From Flavobacteriaceae bacterium (GTDB lineage: Bacteria; Bacteroidota; Bacteroidia; Flavobacteriales; Flavobacteriaceae): 64,000 nt of DNA. The position numbers were made by a program, and so were the translations under genes. The stretch covers positions 1 to 64,000 of the forward strand of contig JAHEHF010000006.1 of assembly GCA_024644745.1 (NCBI GenBank). Direction: 5' to 3'. This document shows, one piece after another, positions 15,873-26,026 of the stretch (positions are counted from its first letter, which is position 1; each line of letters opens with the position of its first letter). The notes beneath the pieces are model-generated. The model was not told where the DNA came from. It did no database searches and saw only the letters and a program-made list of their open reading frames with translations.

Positions 15873-17207
15873 TCAATTTACCTCCATACGGATAATCGTG
15901 TCGATTGAATCTTTTGCTGTTGCAGGAATGGTAAAGGTCAAACCGTAATCATCAATCTTGTATGACACATTTTTGCCGCTGTCGTAATATTCCATTTTTT
16001 TAACCTTGCCTTTGAAATGAGGGATGATATAAGTGTCTTTTTGCTGGTCCAGAACATGTAGGTAAACCACTCCGTCTTTCTGTGTTGACACCATGTCTTT
16101 AGTCGGTGCAACGGGTCCCTGCCTTGTGCCGTAAATGGTTTCTCCATGAGCATCAAGCCACTTCCCGATACTGTGCAAGGAGTTGATATGCTCCGTTTGG
16201 ATTTTTCCGTTGGGCATAGGGCCTACATTGAGCAGCAGGTTGCTGCCGTAACCTGCGGCATTGATCAGGTATTGTATCAGTTCCTTGTCTGATTTATGTT
16301 TGTAATCCTGCAGATTGAATCCCCAGGAGCCATTGATGGTCTCACAAACTTCTTTTGGCAGCTGACCTATGTCGGAAGCATCGGTGCCCCATCCTGTTGT
16401 ATTACGACCAGGAAGATCTTTCTCGAACATTTGAAAATCTTCGCCAGGAATCGGGGCCAGGTGGTGGTTGTTCCCGATGAGGCAATTCGGTTGAAGGGTA
16501 TGTATCAAGGTATAGAGTTCATCATAATGCCAGTCAACTTTTACCTTACCGAATTTTTTTCCGTCCCATTCTTTCTGATCCCAGTGTCCGTCAAACCAGA
16601 TCCCTGCTATATCGCCATAATTGGTTAAAAGCTCGGTGAGCTGGGTCTTCATAAAAGCGATATAATTGTCCCAGTTCCCACTTGCAGCTCTTCCTGCGAT
16701 CCCATTACCTGTTCTCCCTCTGGGAAAATAATCATCGTGATGCCAGTCGAGAAGGGAATAATAAAAGAACAATTTGATGCCCTCTTTCTTGCATGCATCA
16801 GACAAAGCTTTTAATACGTCCTTTCTATAATTGGTTTTCTGTATGATATTATAATCGGTTGCCTTTGTGTCAAACATGGAAAACCCATCATGATGCCTGC
16901 TTGTTATGGTAATGTATTTCATTCCTGCAGCTTTGGCCATGGCCACCCAGGCTTCAGCATCAAAATCAACCGGATTAAAAAAAGCCGGTAATTTTTCATA
17001 GGCCTCAATGGCTATATTTTGATTGTTCATCACCCATTCGCCATCACCCAGAACGCTGTAAACGCCCCAGTGGATAAACAAGCCGAATTTTGCATCTTCG
17101 AACCATTTCCTTGCTTCAAGGTTTTCTTTTGTAGGATTGTAATTTTGTTGAGAGAGCCCCGATTGCATGCTCAAGACGAGCAAAAGGACAGTAATAATGC
17201 GTTTCAT
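15873..17207 (-). CDS. Alpha-L-fucosidase (GH29)
   Basis: 444 residues with a signal peptide (about residues 1-20). It is a GH29 family retaining alpha-L-fucosidase: FGLFIHWGVYSV near the N-terminus, ITSRHHDGFSMF (the HH fucose-binding pair), and the nucleophile D206 in GIWFDGHWD. A short beta-sandwich-like C-terminal domain follows from about residue 365. It probably acts in the periplasm or at the cell surface on algal or host fucosylated glycans. No type IX secretion tail and no SusC/SusD or other glycoside hydrolase genes are adjacent, so this is not an evident polysaccharide utilisation locus. Confidence 0.93.
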   Translation of the reverse strand: MKRIITVLLLVLSMQSGLSQQNYNPTKENLEARKWFEDAKFGLFIHWGVYSVLGDGEWVMNNQNIAIEAYEKLPAFFNPVDFDAEAWVAMAKAAGMKYITITSRHHDGFSMFDTKATDYNIIQKTNYRKDVLKALSDACKKEGIKLFFYYSLLDWHHDDYFPRGRTGNGIAGRAASGNWDNYIAFMKTQLTELLTNYGDIAGIWFDGHWDQKEWDGKKFGKVKVDWHYDELYTLIHTLQPNCLIGNNHHLAPIPGEDFQMFEKDLPGRNTTGWGTDASDIGQLPKEVCETINGSWGFNLQDYKHKSDKELIQYLINAAGYGSNLLLNVGPMPNGKIQTEHINSLHSIGKWLDAHGETIYGTRQGPVAPTKDMVSTQKDGVVYLHVLDQQKDTYIIPHFKGKVKKMEYYDSGKNVSYKIDDYGLTFTIPATAKDSIDTIIRMEVN

Positions 17208-17309
17208 TCCGGATACTTTAAATAGGAGGATTAAATATACTAATTAAAGCAGACCTATGCTCTTTTGAGCAACATTATTTCTGACAGAAAGCCTTTAGAT
17301 CATGAACAA

Positions 17310-18347
17310 TTAAGGAGCAGGATTGGGTTGCAGGTGTTGAACATCATCAATTTCCTTCAAGATTTCATCCGATAAGGAAATATCGATGCTGCTTATGTTC
17401 TCCTTCAGCTGCTCCATGGTTGTGGCTCCAATGATGTTACTGGTCACAAAAGGTCTTTGATTTACAAAGGCCAGGCTCAAATGGGAAAGACTAAGGTTGT
17501 GTTTTTTCGCAAGTTCAGCATAATATTCTGTAAGTTTTATGGCCTGCGGATTACTGTATCTTGAATAGGCAGGAAACAGTTTGAGTCTCGATTTTTCAGG
17601 CATTTGACCCTTGAGATATTTTCCCGAAAGTACGCCAAAAGCCAGAGGCGAATAGGCAAGTAGTCCTACGTTTTCTCTGAGGGAAACTTCGGCCAGGTTG
17701 ATCTCAAAGGTTCTGTTCAGAAGTGAATATGGGTTCTGAATCGTCTTGCAGCGTGTCAGCCGGTTGTTTTTGCTTTCATGAAGTTGTTTCATGACCCCCC
17801 ATGAAGATTCATTGGAAACCCCGTAATGTCTGATTTTACCTTCTTTGACAAGTCCGTCAAGGGTTTCAATAACAGATTTAAAATTATCGGTCCATTTCTC
17901 ATCAGGGTCATGGGTATAATTCCGCTGTCCAAAGAAATTCACATTCCTTTCTGGCCAATGCAGCTGGTAGAGGTCAACATAATCTGTTTGCAACCTTTTC
18001 AGGCTTTTGTTGATGGCCTCATGGATCACCTCTTTTGAAAAGCCCAGGTTTTCTCTGATGTAATTAAAATAGGGCAGGGGCCCAGTGATCTTTGTAGCAA
18101 CCACCAAACGGTCCCTTTTCTGGTCCTTCAGCCAGCTTCCTATAAATCTTTCTGTACTGCCCTGGGTTTCTTTTCTTCCCGGAATGGAATACATCTCAGC
18201 AGTATCAATAAAGTTGATTCCCTGTGCAACTGCATAATTCAATTGTTCATGAGCCTCTGCTTCTGTGTTCTGCTGCCCATAGGTCATGGTGCCCAGGCAA
18301 ATTTTACTTACCTCAATGTCGGTATTTGGAATTTTAGTGTATTTCAT
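17310..18347 (-). CDS. Aldo/keto reductase (Tas-like)
   Basis: 345 residues, NADPH-dependent TIM-barrel oxidoreductase. The catalytic tetrad is visible: D48 and Y53 (FIDTAEMY), K86 (VVATKITGP) and H130 (DLYQLHWPERN). The GRKETQGSTERFIG insertion and TYGQQNTEAEAHEQL start are typical of the Tas/YajO subgroup. The physiological substrate is unknown. It is a single gene between the fucosidase and pgk. Confidence 0.92.
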   Translation of the reverse strand: MKYTKIPNTDIEVSKICLGTMTYGQQNTEAEAHEQLNYAVAQGINFIDTAEMYSIPGRKETQGSTERFIGSWLKDQKRDRLVVATKITGPLPYFNYIRENLGFSKEVIHEAINKSLKRLQTDYVDLYQLHWPERNVNFFGQRNYTHDPDEKWTDNFKSVIETLDGLVKEGKIRHYGVSNESSWGVMKQLHESKNNRLTRCKTIQNPYSLLNRTFEINLAEVSLRENVGLLAYSPLAFGVLSGKYLKGQMPEKSRLKLFPAYSRYSNPQAIKLTEYYAELAKKHNLSLSHLSLAFVNQRPFVTSNIIGATTMEQLKENISSIDISLSDEILKEIDDVQHLQPNPAP

Positions 18348-18485
18348 TCTTTAAAAGGAATAGGAATAAATATGTTCTGAAGCCACATTTCGGACTTTTA
18401 TGATCATGATGTTTCAGATTGATCCGCTTTGCAATGCCTGGCAAATCCCAATATCAATTTAATTTGTTCTCAGCTTGCGGTAAAT

Positions 18486-19676
18486 TTACTCAGACAGGAT
18501 TGCTGCGATCCCGGGCAGGGTTTTCCCTTCCAGCATTTCCAGCATGGCGCCTCCTCCTGTGGAAACATAACTCACTTTGTCCTGAAATCCAAACTGTTTT
18601 ACAGCAGCAACAGAATCTCCTCCCCCTACAAGTGAAAAGGCCCCGTCAGCAGTCGCATCCGCAATGGCATTGCCCAATTCAATGGTTCCTTTGGCGAATT
18701 TCGGCATTTCAAATACACCGACCGGCCCGTTCCATAAAATTGTTTTTGACTGCGCGATGACGTAAGAGAATCCTACATTGGTTTTGGGCCCTGCATCCAG
18801 TCCTTCCCAGCCGTCAGGAATATTTTTGATATCGACAACTTGTGTGTTGGCTGTATTACTGAAATCATCAGCGGCAACTACGTCTACAGGAAGGTGAATT
18901 TTGACACCCTTTTCTTCCGCTTGCTTCAAAATGCTCAGGGCAAGATCCTGTTTATCGTCTTCACAGATGGAATTACCAATTTTACCCCCAAGCGCCTTGA
19001 TAAAGGTAAAACTCATGCCACCACCAATGATCAGGTGATCTATTTTATCTAAAATATTTTCGATCACAGTGATCTTTGAAGATACTTTAGAACCTCCAAG
19101 TACCGCAGTAACAGGTTTTTCACTGTTGCCCAACACTTTTTCAAGGCTTTCTATTTCCTTGGCCAGCAGCAATCCAAAACATTTGTTATTTGGAAAATGA
19201 TCTGCGATAATCGCTGTAGAGGCATGTGCCCTGTGCGCCGTTCCGAAGGCATCATTGACATAAATATCCCCGTTCTTTGCAAGTTGGGCGGCAAATTCTT
19301 TGTCTCCTGCCTTTTCTTCACTGTGGAATCTAAGATTTTCCAAAAGAAGAACTTCTCCATTTTGAAGCTCTGCCACAGCCTGTTCAACGGTTTCTCCCAC
19401 ACAATTGTCAACAAATTTAACTTCCACACCAATAATATTGCTGACCGTATCAACAATGTGCCTGAGTGAGAATTTTTCCTCAGCTCCTTTTGGCCTCCCT
19501 AAATGAGACATCAATACGGCGCTTCCACCGTCTTCAAGCACTTTCATAATAGTGGGTTTGGCTGCTTCAATTCTTGTTGCATCCGTAACATTTTGCTCTT
19601 CGTCCAAGGGCACATTAAAATCTACTCTTATCAGGGCTTTTTTGTCTTCGAAATTAAAATCGTTTACTGTTTTCAT
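18486..19676 (-). CDS. pgk: Phosphoglycerate kinase
   Basis: 396 residues, full length. It converts 1,3-bisphosphoglycerate plus ADP to 3-phosphoglycerate plus ATP in glycolysis. The diagnostic motifs are [39 protein letters not shown], the hinge [13 protein letters not shown], and the C-terminal nucleotide loop [13 protein letters not shown] -7 element lies about 110 nt upstream. It is monocistronic by spacing. Confidence 0.97.
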   Translation of the reverse strand: MKTVNDFNFEDKKALIRVDFNVPLDEEQNVTDATRIEAAKPTIMKVLEDGGSAVLMSHLGRPKGAEEKFSLRHIVDTVSNIIGVEVKFVDNCVGETVEQAVAELQNGEVLLLENLRFHSEEKAGDKEFAAQLAKNGDIYVNDAFGTAHRAHASTAIIADHFPNNKCFGLLLAKEIESLEKVLGNSEKPVTAVLGGSKVSSKITVIENILDKIDHLIIGGGMSFTFIKALGGKIGNSICEDDKQDLALSILKQAEEKGVKIHLPVDVVAADDFSNTANTQVVDIKNIPDGWEGLDAGPKTNVGFSYVIAQSKTILWNGPVGVFEMPKFAKGTIELGNAIADATADGAFSLVGGGDSVAAVKQFGFQDKVSYVSTGGGAMLEMLEGKTLPGIAAILSE

Positions 19677-19786
19677 CTGTTTAATTCAGTTGGTTTGTAT
19701 AGATCAGAAGAAACATTCATTGCATCTTGATATCATTCGATTGATTTTTGATCAGGAATGTTTCGGGTTCTTTTTAAAATGGATGA

Positions 19787-19794
19787 CAAATATA
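19787..19794 (-). promoter_or_regulatory. -7 element upstream of pgk
   Basis: Minus strand reads TATATTTG, matching TAnnTTTG. No clear TTG at -33. The resulting leader would be about 100 nt, long for this phylum. Confidence 0.45.
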
Positions 19795-19920
19795 CTAAAA
19801 AGATGTGCTTTTTAGCCCCAGAACAGGCAATTATTAGGGGATTTTTTGGAAGGACCTCAAACGCATTTGTGTCACATAACTGGGTCAGCGGAACACGTTA
19901 AACTCACAACAGGCATATTC

Positions 19921-19954
19921 AAAAAAAAACTGCCGGATTTTTTTAATCCGGCAG
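19921..19954 (-). terminator. Intrinsic terminator after the S9 peptidase gene
   Basis: On the minus strand CTGCCGGAT and ATCCGGCAG form a perfect 9-bp stem around a 7-nt loop, followed by nine T. It begins 8 nt after the stop codon at 19962. Confidence 0.9.
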
Positions 19955-19961
19955 GCTTATA

Positions 19962-21872
19962 TTACTGCTTGACAGGAACACTTTCTTTAAGATACTTGTC
20001 AAGAAATGTCAGGATCTGCCCGTATCCTTTAATTTCATTTTCTTTTTTCCTGAAACCGTGGCCTTCATCCGGAAACAAGACATATTCGACCGGAATATTG
20101 TTTTGTCTCATGGCGGCAACGATCTCATCAGATTCTACCTGAAGTACCCTGGGATCATTCGCACCCTGAAGCACCATTACAGGATTCTTGACATTTTCAG
20201 CGTGAAAAAGCGGCGATATTTCATAGAGTCTTGTAGAATCGGCTGTATTCGGATCACCCAATTCTTTGTATAGAGCTTCTCTGAAAGATTCCCAGTGAGG
20301 AGGGACAGACTTTAAGGTACGGAGCCAGTTGGTAACGCCAAAGATGTTGACTCCGGTTTTAAATTCATCAGGGGTAAAGGTCATAGCAGCCATGGTCATA
20401 TAACCACCATAGCTTCCTCCGATGATTCCTATTTTATCTGCATCGATATAGTTTTGCTCCTGTAACCATTTTTTACCCCAGATACAATCTTTAAGATCCT
20501 TGTCTCCATGGTTCAGGTCATCCATTTTGTAGAAGGTCTTTCCGTAGCCACTGCTTCCCCTGTTGTTGACAGCCAGAATGGCATAGCCGTGATTTACGAG
20601 AAACTGGATGAGTCCGAAATAGCCAACCCTTGATTGCCCGCCCGGACCTCCGTGAACCCAAACCAATGCAGGTACCTTGTTATCTTCACTCGCGGTAAGC
20701 GGTTTGTAATAGATAGCCGGAATTTCCAAGCCATCAAAAGATTTGTATCGTACAACCTGCGCCGAAACCAATTGATCGGGGTCTAATTCACTGCTCATGG
20801 TATTGGTCAATCGATTTAAAGTGTTGGATTCAAAATCATAGATATAAATATCACTGGAGGTTTTTGAGGTTCCAACAATAAGGCGCATCATTTTTTCACT
20901 TTCTGAAATGTTGACCGCTTGGATATCTCCGTCAGGAATGTTAGGGAAATCAACATTCTTACCCGTTTTGTTATTGATGATCTTCAAATTTGTTTTACCA
21001 TCCTCGTTGATCCCGATGACCCTGTAGGTATCATCCTCACTCAAATAACTGAACATGACGTCCCAATTGTCTTCATAAATAACTTCGGTAGCTCCCGATG
21101 CAATTTCATATCTGACCAGATAAGAAAATTCTTTGCCTATGTCAGAAGTATAGAAGAAATATTTGTCATCCTTACTGAATCCTGAACCGCCGTACGATCC
21201 TGGCTCTTTTGACAGTTCAATTTTTTCACCTGTTTCGGGATACATTAAAAACAATTGATTCTCACTCGTGGTAATGCTTTTCGAAATACTGTATATTTTC
21301 TCATTGTGTGAGACATTGTTAATATTAAGTCCCTCATCATTTTGATAGACCATTTTTGACTCCCTGGTTTCAAGATTCATTTTATACATATCAAAAAACC
21401 GAGGATCTCTGAGGTTGGAGAAATACATCATGTGTTTCTTGTCTTCCGTCCAGCCGTTAAAGCTCGCTTTCACATTGTCGCCAGGGGTGAGGTCAGTTGA
21501 GATCCCTTCCTTGTCAAGAAGGTAAAGATGGTTGTTCTCATTTCCCCCTTTGTCTGCAGTATACAGGATCAATTCGGAATTGGGAACCTCGTCCATGGCA
21601 AAATAGGATTCTTTCTCAGAAAAAGTAAGCTGTTTCTTTTCTCCCGTTTTGATTTCGATCTCATAAACATTGAAGATTCCGGTTTTGTTACTGCTCAAAA
21701 TCAGCCTGCTTTCGTCGTTGCTGAAGGACCCTCCGGTCACGCTTTCATTTTTATAAAATTGCTCTATGCTGTATTGTGCAATTTCTTTAGGGGGTTCCGG
21801 AATTTGTTTTTCTGCTGGATTCTGGCAAGACATTGCGAAAATCAGTATCAAGGCAAATAGAATGTTTTTCAT
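19962..21872 (-). CDS. S9-family peptidase, lipoprotein (prolyl-oligopeptidase type)
   Basis: 636 residues. A lipobox places the lipidated cysteine at C16 (ILIFAMSC), so it is likely membrane-anchored in the periplasm. About residues 40-360 form a WD40-like beta-propeller, followed by an alpha/beta-hydrolase domain with the catalytic triad S487 (GGSYGGY), D573 (GANDPRV) and H605 (PDEGHGF). Such enzymes cleave short peptides, often as dipeptidyl or acylaminoacyl peptidases; specificity cannot be read. It is followed by a strong terminator. Confidence 0.92.
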   Translation of the reverse strand: MKNILFALILIFAMSCQNPAEKQIPEPPKEIAQYSIEQFYKNESVTGGSFSNDESRLILSSNKTGIFNVYEIEIKTGEKKQLTFSEKESYFAMDEVPNSELILYTADKGGNENNHLYLLDKEGISTDLTPGDNVKASFNGWTEDKKHMMYFSNLRDPRFFDMYKMNLETRESKMVYQNDEGLNINNVSHNEKIYSISKSITTSENQLFLMYPETGEKIELSKEPGSYGGSGFSKDDKYFFYTSDIGKEFSYLVRYEIASGATEVIYEDNWDVMFSYLSEDDTYRVIGINEDGKTNLKIINNKTGKNVDFPNIPDGDIQAVNISESEKMMRLIVGTSKTSSDIYIYDFESNTLNRLTNTMSSELDPDQLVSAQVVRYKSFDGLEIPAIYYKPLTASEDNKVPALVWVHGGPGGQSRVGYFGLIQFLVNHGYAILAVNNRGSSGYGKTFYKMDDLNHGDKDLKDCIWGKKWLQEQNYIDADKIGIIGGSYGGYMTMAAMTFTPDEFKTGVNIFGVTNWLRTLKSVPPHWESFREALYKELGDPNTADSTRLYEISPLFHAENVKNPVMVLQGANDPRVLQVESDEIVAAMRQNNIPVEYVLFPDEGHGFRKKENEIKGYGQILTFLDKYLKESVPVKQ

Positions 21873-21981
21873 TTTGGAAAATTTTTGAGTTGGATCATTA
21901 GAATTCAGAACCTTGGAGTCCTGTTTTCTTGCGAAGTTAAGGATATATTTTATTCTATAAAGTTTTTTTGGCTTTCCTTGT

Positions 21982-23247
21982 TCAATCCTTTATGATATTC
22001 AGCCCTTCCCAGTTCAGGTCGATGTCATTATAAACCTGCTCTCCCATGTCTTCACCCGATTCAAACCTTTTCTGTTCAGGAATTGGAGTCGCCACAGAAT
22101 CTATTTCATTGATAAAGAAAACCTGACCCACATTGATATTGGAGTTTTCATTGGCGTCAAAAGTGTGCTTTTTGGTCAGATTGATTTTGGCATCCCACCT
22201 GAATAGCTCCGGATACCATTGATCCCTGTATTTTTGATAGTTGATCACGGTGCTGAAAGTGGGATTTTCGATTTTGAGACCCACAAAAAAAAGGATGGGT
22301 TTTACAATAAAAGGGATACTGAATTTTCCGGTCTGTTCAATGGATACGATAGCATAATCTTCTGTATTGATCAGGATTTTTCCAGAATCTTTCTTGTGAT
22401 CAATACTTCTTTTTGCCTTAAAATTTATAGTGACAAGCCTTTCACCGTTCAGAGAAGTTTCTTCTCCAAAACTGTACTCGTATTTTTTAAAATGTTTAGG
22501 GTCAAGATAAAAGTCTCTTTTCCTGTTGATGTCAAGATCAAGTACTGTTTCAGGCCCCCCAAAATCCATTTTCATATCGCTGTCATATTCCTCTTCGTCA
22601 AATTCTTCTCCTTTTTTAATGGCTTTTTTTCTTCTTTTTTCCTGCTTTGCTTCAAACCATTCCCGCATGAACTGGAATTGTTTAGGGTCTTCTTCGGGTT
22701 CGTACAAGAGGAGCTGGTGCTGGTTCTTGGTCGAATCCATTGCTTTAGCGTAGTAAGTTTTAAAAACACCTTTATCCATGTTGATCACTTCACCGTTCTC
22801 GATAAATTTTGACCGGTAATAGGCGAGGGTCTGGTAGTCCTTCTGAGGATAATTTTCTGACAGGCTTTCCAAAGCTTTTTTGATATAATCCAAAGGGTCT
22901 TTTTCTGTCAGGATCACCTCATCCAAAACATTGGTGCTTGGGGATAATTTAATCGTCAACGGGCCTTTGATGTTCAGAAGTGGTATTTCATAGGTGTTGA
23001 ATCCTATGAAACTGATGTTGAGGGTATCATTTCTTTTGGATCCTGGGATATAGAAATCAAAGGCTCCTTCGTCATTACTTACGGTTCCTATGGGATGGTT
23101 TTTGAGTCTGATGGAGGCAAAGGGCAGTGGCTCACTGTTCTCACGGTTTAATACGTTTCCCGAAACAACGTTGCTATCCTGAGAGAACGACAGAACGGTG
23201 CCTGCGAAAAAACACACAAGCAAACTTATAAATGAGTTAAAATGCAT
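21982..23247 (-). CDS. Secreted protein with carboxypeptidase-regulatory-like domain
   Basis: 421 residues. A signal peptide (1-22) precedes a CarboxypepD-regulatory-like beta-sandwich (about 27-110: VVSGNVLNRENSEPLPFASI, then GTVSNDEGAFDF), the module that also begins many SusC-type receptors. The rest (about 115-421) is a beta-rich region with a charged Lys/Glu insertion near 195-225. It resembles domains found in envelope proteins of unknown function, and I do not recognise an enzyme. No TonB plug is present. It is a single gene, 108 nt before the S9 peptidase gene on the same strand. Confidence 0.75.
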   Translation of the reverse strand: MHFNSFISLLVCFFAGTVLSFSQDSNVVSGNVLNRENSEPLPFASIRLKNHPIGTVSNDEGAFDFYIPGSKRNDTLNISFIGFNTYEIPLLNIKGPLTIKLSPSTNVLDEVILTEKDPLDYIKKALESLSENYPQKDYQTLAYYRSKFIENGEVINMDKGVFKTYYAKAMDSTKNQHQLLLYEPEEDPKQFQFMREWFEAKQEKRRKKAIKKGEEFDEEEYDSDMKMDFGGPETVLDLDINRKRDFYLDPKHFKKYEYSFGEETSLNGERLVTINFKAKRSIDHKKDSGKILINTEDYAIVSIEQTGKFSIPFIVKPILFFVGLKIENPTFSTVINYQKYRDQWYPELFRWDAKINLTKKHTFDANENSNINVGQVFFINEIDSVATPIPEQKRFESGEDMGEQVYNDIDLNWEGLNIIKD

Positions 23248-23330
23248 AGAATAATTTTAAGATTCGACGAATCAATCCCTTGAATGTTACATGCCTTGCA
23301 ATATACATTTTATGAAAGGCTTTGGATCAT

Positions 23331-23684
23331 TTATTCTCTTTTGATCAGCAAAAAGAAATCATTATCCAGTTCAAGATAACCCTGATCGTATACATAATAG
23401 TACACATTGCCTGTTTTGGTCGTATAGACAGAAGTAAAAAGAGAAAAATCAAAGTTATGGTTATTCAACGTGCTTTTGACAACCTTGGTCTTACCTGTTC
23501 GATTCAGTTCAGATAAAATCCGGTAATTTTTACGCAATCTGTTGTTCGTATTTCTGATCAGGTTCTTGCTGTCTGCATTTACTTTATTGTTGTATGCATT
23601 TCTGCAATAATCGCCACAGAACTTCTTGTCACTTCGGCCCTGAATGCGCTCTCCGCATTCCAAGCATGTTTTCTGATCCTTCAT
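23331..23684 (-). CDS. Small protein with N-terminal Zn-knuckle
   Basis: 117 residues of unknown function. C7-x2-C10 and C23-x3-C27 near the N-terminus form a likely zinc site (CLECGERI and KFCGDYCRNAYNNK), a pattern seen in DUF2116-like proteins. The middle is basic and the C-terminus contains a hydrophobic beta segment (VYYYVYDQGYLELDNDFFLLI). It starts 10 nt after the NTF2-like lipoprotein gene, so it is the last gene of that operon. There is no signal peptide, so it is cytoplasmic, unlike its two exported operon partners. Confidence 0.7.
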   Translation of the reverse strand: MKDQKTCLECGERIQGRSDKKFCGDYCRNAYNNKVNADSKNLIRNTNNRLRKNYRILSELNRTGKTKVVKSTLNNHNFDFSLFTSVYTTKTGNVYYYVYDQGYLELDNDFFLLIKRE

Positions 23685-23694
23685 TTCTTATTTT

Positions 23695-24171
23695 TTATGG
23701 GATTAAAGTATAATGGCCATGTATGCAAAGCCACTTGTTGTTTTCTCTGACAAAGATTCTCGTTGATTTGCCTCTCGTTTCAAAAACCTCTCCATGAGTT
23801 GTTCCGCGGTCTCTCCAATAGTAAACAATCCAGGCAACGTCTCCTTTGACCGTAACCCTGGGTTCATCCATTTCTGTATGAATATCCCTGGATTCATCCA
23901 GCCAGGCCCCGATACCCTTGATCTCGGCTTCTTTCCCTGCTCTCAGGATGGTGTCAGTTTCTCCAAACTGGGTAAAATCAGGATGGATGAAGCTGGCGTA
24001 GCGATCCAGATCTTCCTTTTCTATGGCGTCCCACATGTCTGTCAGGGTTTGTTTAATGACTTCTTTTTGATCTTGTTCATTCGGGTTTTTGCCGGTTTTT
24101 GTCCTGTCTGAGCATCCCAGGGAAATGAATAAGAGCAGGGCAGGAAAAAAGAGGAGTTGAGGATACTTCAT
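23695..24171 (-). CDS. NTF2/SnoaL-like lipoprotein
   Basis: 158 residues with a lipobox (LLLFISLGC, lipidated C20). The mature domain (about 35-158) is a cone-shaped NTF2-like fold of the SnoaL/DUF4440 type: a helix with MWDAIEKEDLDRYASFIHPDF, then the strands DVAWIVYYWRD and WLCIHGHYTLIP. The function is unknown; relatives bind small hydrophobic ligands or act as isomerases. It lies 28 nt after the M1 peptidase gene and 10 nt before the Zn-knuckle gene. Confidence 0.82.
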   Translation of the reverse strand: MKYPQLLFFPALLLFISLGCSDRTKTGKNPNEQDQKEVIKQTLTDMWDAIEKEDLDRYASFIHPDFTQFGETDTILRAGKEAEIKGIGAWLDESRDIHTEMDEPRVTVKGDVAWIVYYWRDRGTTHGEVFETRGKSTRIFVRENNKWLCIHGHYTLIP

Positions 24172-24199
24172 AAATTGAAAATTTTAAACTGATAGGGGT

Positions 24200-25834
24200 C
24201 TATTTGGGATTAATAAAAAAAGAGGGGACATAAAAATTACGGTCTACCTGCAAGTCGATTTTATCTGCTTCAAAAGGCATTTTTTGCCAGCTTGTTTTAG
24301 GATAAACCCATTTTTCTTGTCCGTTGAGCTTTATTTTTAAAGGCATGTCAAAATCCTGGATGGCATTGGTCCAGCGGTATGATAATGTTTGGTCAAAGAA
24401 ATGGTATTCGAAAACAGGGATTTCATTGGTTCTTAAGTACTGGTCCCAAAAGTGATCCAGCTTTAACCCGGCTTGCGCTGCGATGTAATCTTCAATCATC
24501 CGGGAAGTAACTGTCTTGTGGTAAAACTTTTCGTTGAGCCCCCTTAAAATACTGCGCCATTTTACATCATCATTCACGATCTGTCTCAACATATGCAATA
24601 CGGTACTTCCTTTTGGATAATTGTCGCCTGAATAAGCGATATCGTTAACCCCGTAGTTTCCGATCATGGGCCGATCGTTCATGATTTTATTTCTTTTCGA
24701 GATCTGATAGCCATCACCAGCTTCTTTCCCATAGTGATATTCCACATAGAGCCCTTCAGAATAGGTCGTGAAAGATTCATGGATCCAGATGTCAGCGATG
24801 TCTTTAAACGTGATATTGTTGGCAAACCATTCATGGCCTGACTCGTGAACAATAATGAAATCAAACTTGTCACCATATCCCGATTGGCTCCTATCTTTTC
24901 CCTTCCATCCATTTTGAAAATTATTGCCGTAAGTAATCGCGCTCTGATGTTCCATTCCCGGGTAGGGGACCTCTACAAGTTTGTAACTGTCTTCATAAAA
25001 CGGGTAGGGACCGAACCAGTATTCAAATGCCTCGAGCATCAGAGGAACCTGCTTAAAATGCTCTTTGGCCTTGTCAAGATTTTGTTCCAGCACATAATAA
25101 CTGCAGGTCAGGGATCCTTTTTCGCCTTGGTAGGTCTCTGAAAAATCGGCATAGTTGGCAATATTGAAACTGATGCCATAGTTGTTGATCGGGTTTGAGA
25201 CATACCAGTGAAAGGTTCTTGTTTTATTTTTCCCCTTATCAATTTTAAGGAGCCTCCCATTGCCCACAGCCACAAGATCCCTGGGTACATTGATGCTGAA
25301 TGCCAGGCTGTCAACCTCATCGTACATATGGTCTTTCAGAGGCCACCACTGACTGGATCCTGCACCCCAGCTCACGCTTGAGACAAAAGGTTTTCCCTGG
25401 TCATCTTTTTTCCAGACCATTCCTGAATCCCAGGGTGGGTTAGGGGCAATTCTCGGTTTTCCGCCAAAATAGACCACGAGTTCATTGATGTCACTGGGTT
25501 GTTGCTTTTTGATCAATTCGATATAGTAGGCATTACCGTCTCTGGAATAACTGAGCTCTTGACCTTCCTGGATAACTTTAGAAATGGTCATCGGGGGTTG
25601 CAGGTCCAGTTGCATACGCTGGTTGGCCTGAAGCACCTTGTATTGGATGGTGTTTGAACCCTTGACGGCCTGGTTTTCAATATCTACTTCTATATTGAGA
25701 TGATAGTAAGAAAGGTCCCACCAGGCTCTTTCAGGTGTTACAGAACCCCGCAGAGTGTCTTTTTTTGTGTAGGATTGGCCATTGGCGCTTATCATAAAAA
25801 TGAGAGCGCATAAAAGGGATGGCAGGAATTTCAT
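24200..25834 (-). CDS. M1-family metallopeptidase
   Basis: 544 residues from the ATG at 25834. This start is preferred to a longer frame beginning at 25897 because it begins a proper signal peptide (residues 1-19) and because a promoter lies at 25855-25883, inside the longer frame. The zinc site is H330-E-S-G-H334 with E353 eighteen residues on (HEXXH-X18-E), and GMEHQSAITYG (293-303) stands where M1 aminopeptidases have GAMEN. It is a likely periplasmic or surface aminopeptidase. It is first in an operon with an NTF2-like lipoprotein and a Zn-knuckle protein. Confidence 0.93.
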   Translation of the reverse strand: MKFLPSLLCALIFMISANGQSYTKKDTLRGSVTPERAWWDLSYYHLNIEVDIENQAVKGSNTIQYKVLQANQRMQLDLQPPMTISKVIQEGQELSYSRDGNAYYIELIKKQQPSDINELVVYFGGKPRIAPNPPWDSGMVWKKDDQGKPFVSSVSWGAGSSQWWPLKDHMYDEVDSLAFSINVPRDLVAVGNGRLLKIDKGKNKTRTFHWYVSNPINNYGISFNIANYADFSETYQGEKGSLTCSYYVLEQNLDKAKEHFKQVPLMLEAFEYWFGPYPFYEDSYKLVEVPYPGMEHQSAITYGNNFQNGWKGKDRSQSGYGDKFDFIIVHESGHEWFANNITFKDIADIWIHESFTTYSEGLYVEYHYGKEAGDGYQISKRNKIMNDRPMIGNYGVNDIAYSGDNYPKGSTVLHMLRQIVNDDVKWRSILRGLNEKFYHKTVTSRMIEDYIAAQAGLKLDHFWDQYLRTNEIPVFEYHFFDQTLSYRWTNAIQDFDMPLKIKLNGQEKWVYPKTSWQKMPFEADKIDLQVDRNFYVPSFFINPK

Positions 25835-25854
25835 AGGAGAAGTTTTGTGAAGGC

Positions 25855-25883
25855 CAAATATAGTCATAATTATCCGATTACAA
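25855..25883 (-). promoter_or_regulatory. Promoter of the M1 peptidase operon
   Basis: Minus strand: TTG (25883-25881), an 18-nt spacer, then TATATTTG (25862-25855), 20 nt before the ATG at 25834. Confidence 0.65.
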
Positions 25884-26026
25884 ACGACTACATTCATTTA
25901 CATACGAAAGTAAGTGTTTAAAAGGACAACCTATTGGATTTCTCGTCACAAATTTGCAGAAGCGGATCGGATCTGGTCCGGCAGAAGTTTAACAGCTCAG
26001 AGCAAATGAGCATAAAATCCATTACC

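Noticed and set aside
15873-17207. Polysaccharide utilisation locus around the fucosidase
   Set aside because: No SusC/SusD pair, sulfatase or second glycoside hydrolase is adjacent; the neighbours are ridA, an aldo/keto reductase and pgk.
19846-20142. Plus-strand ORF over the 3' end of the S9 peptidase gene
   Set aside because: It runs through a strong terminator and antisense to a clear gene.
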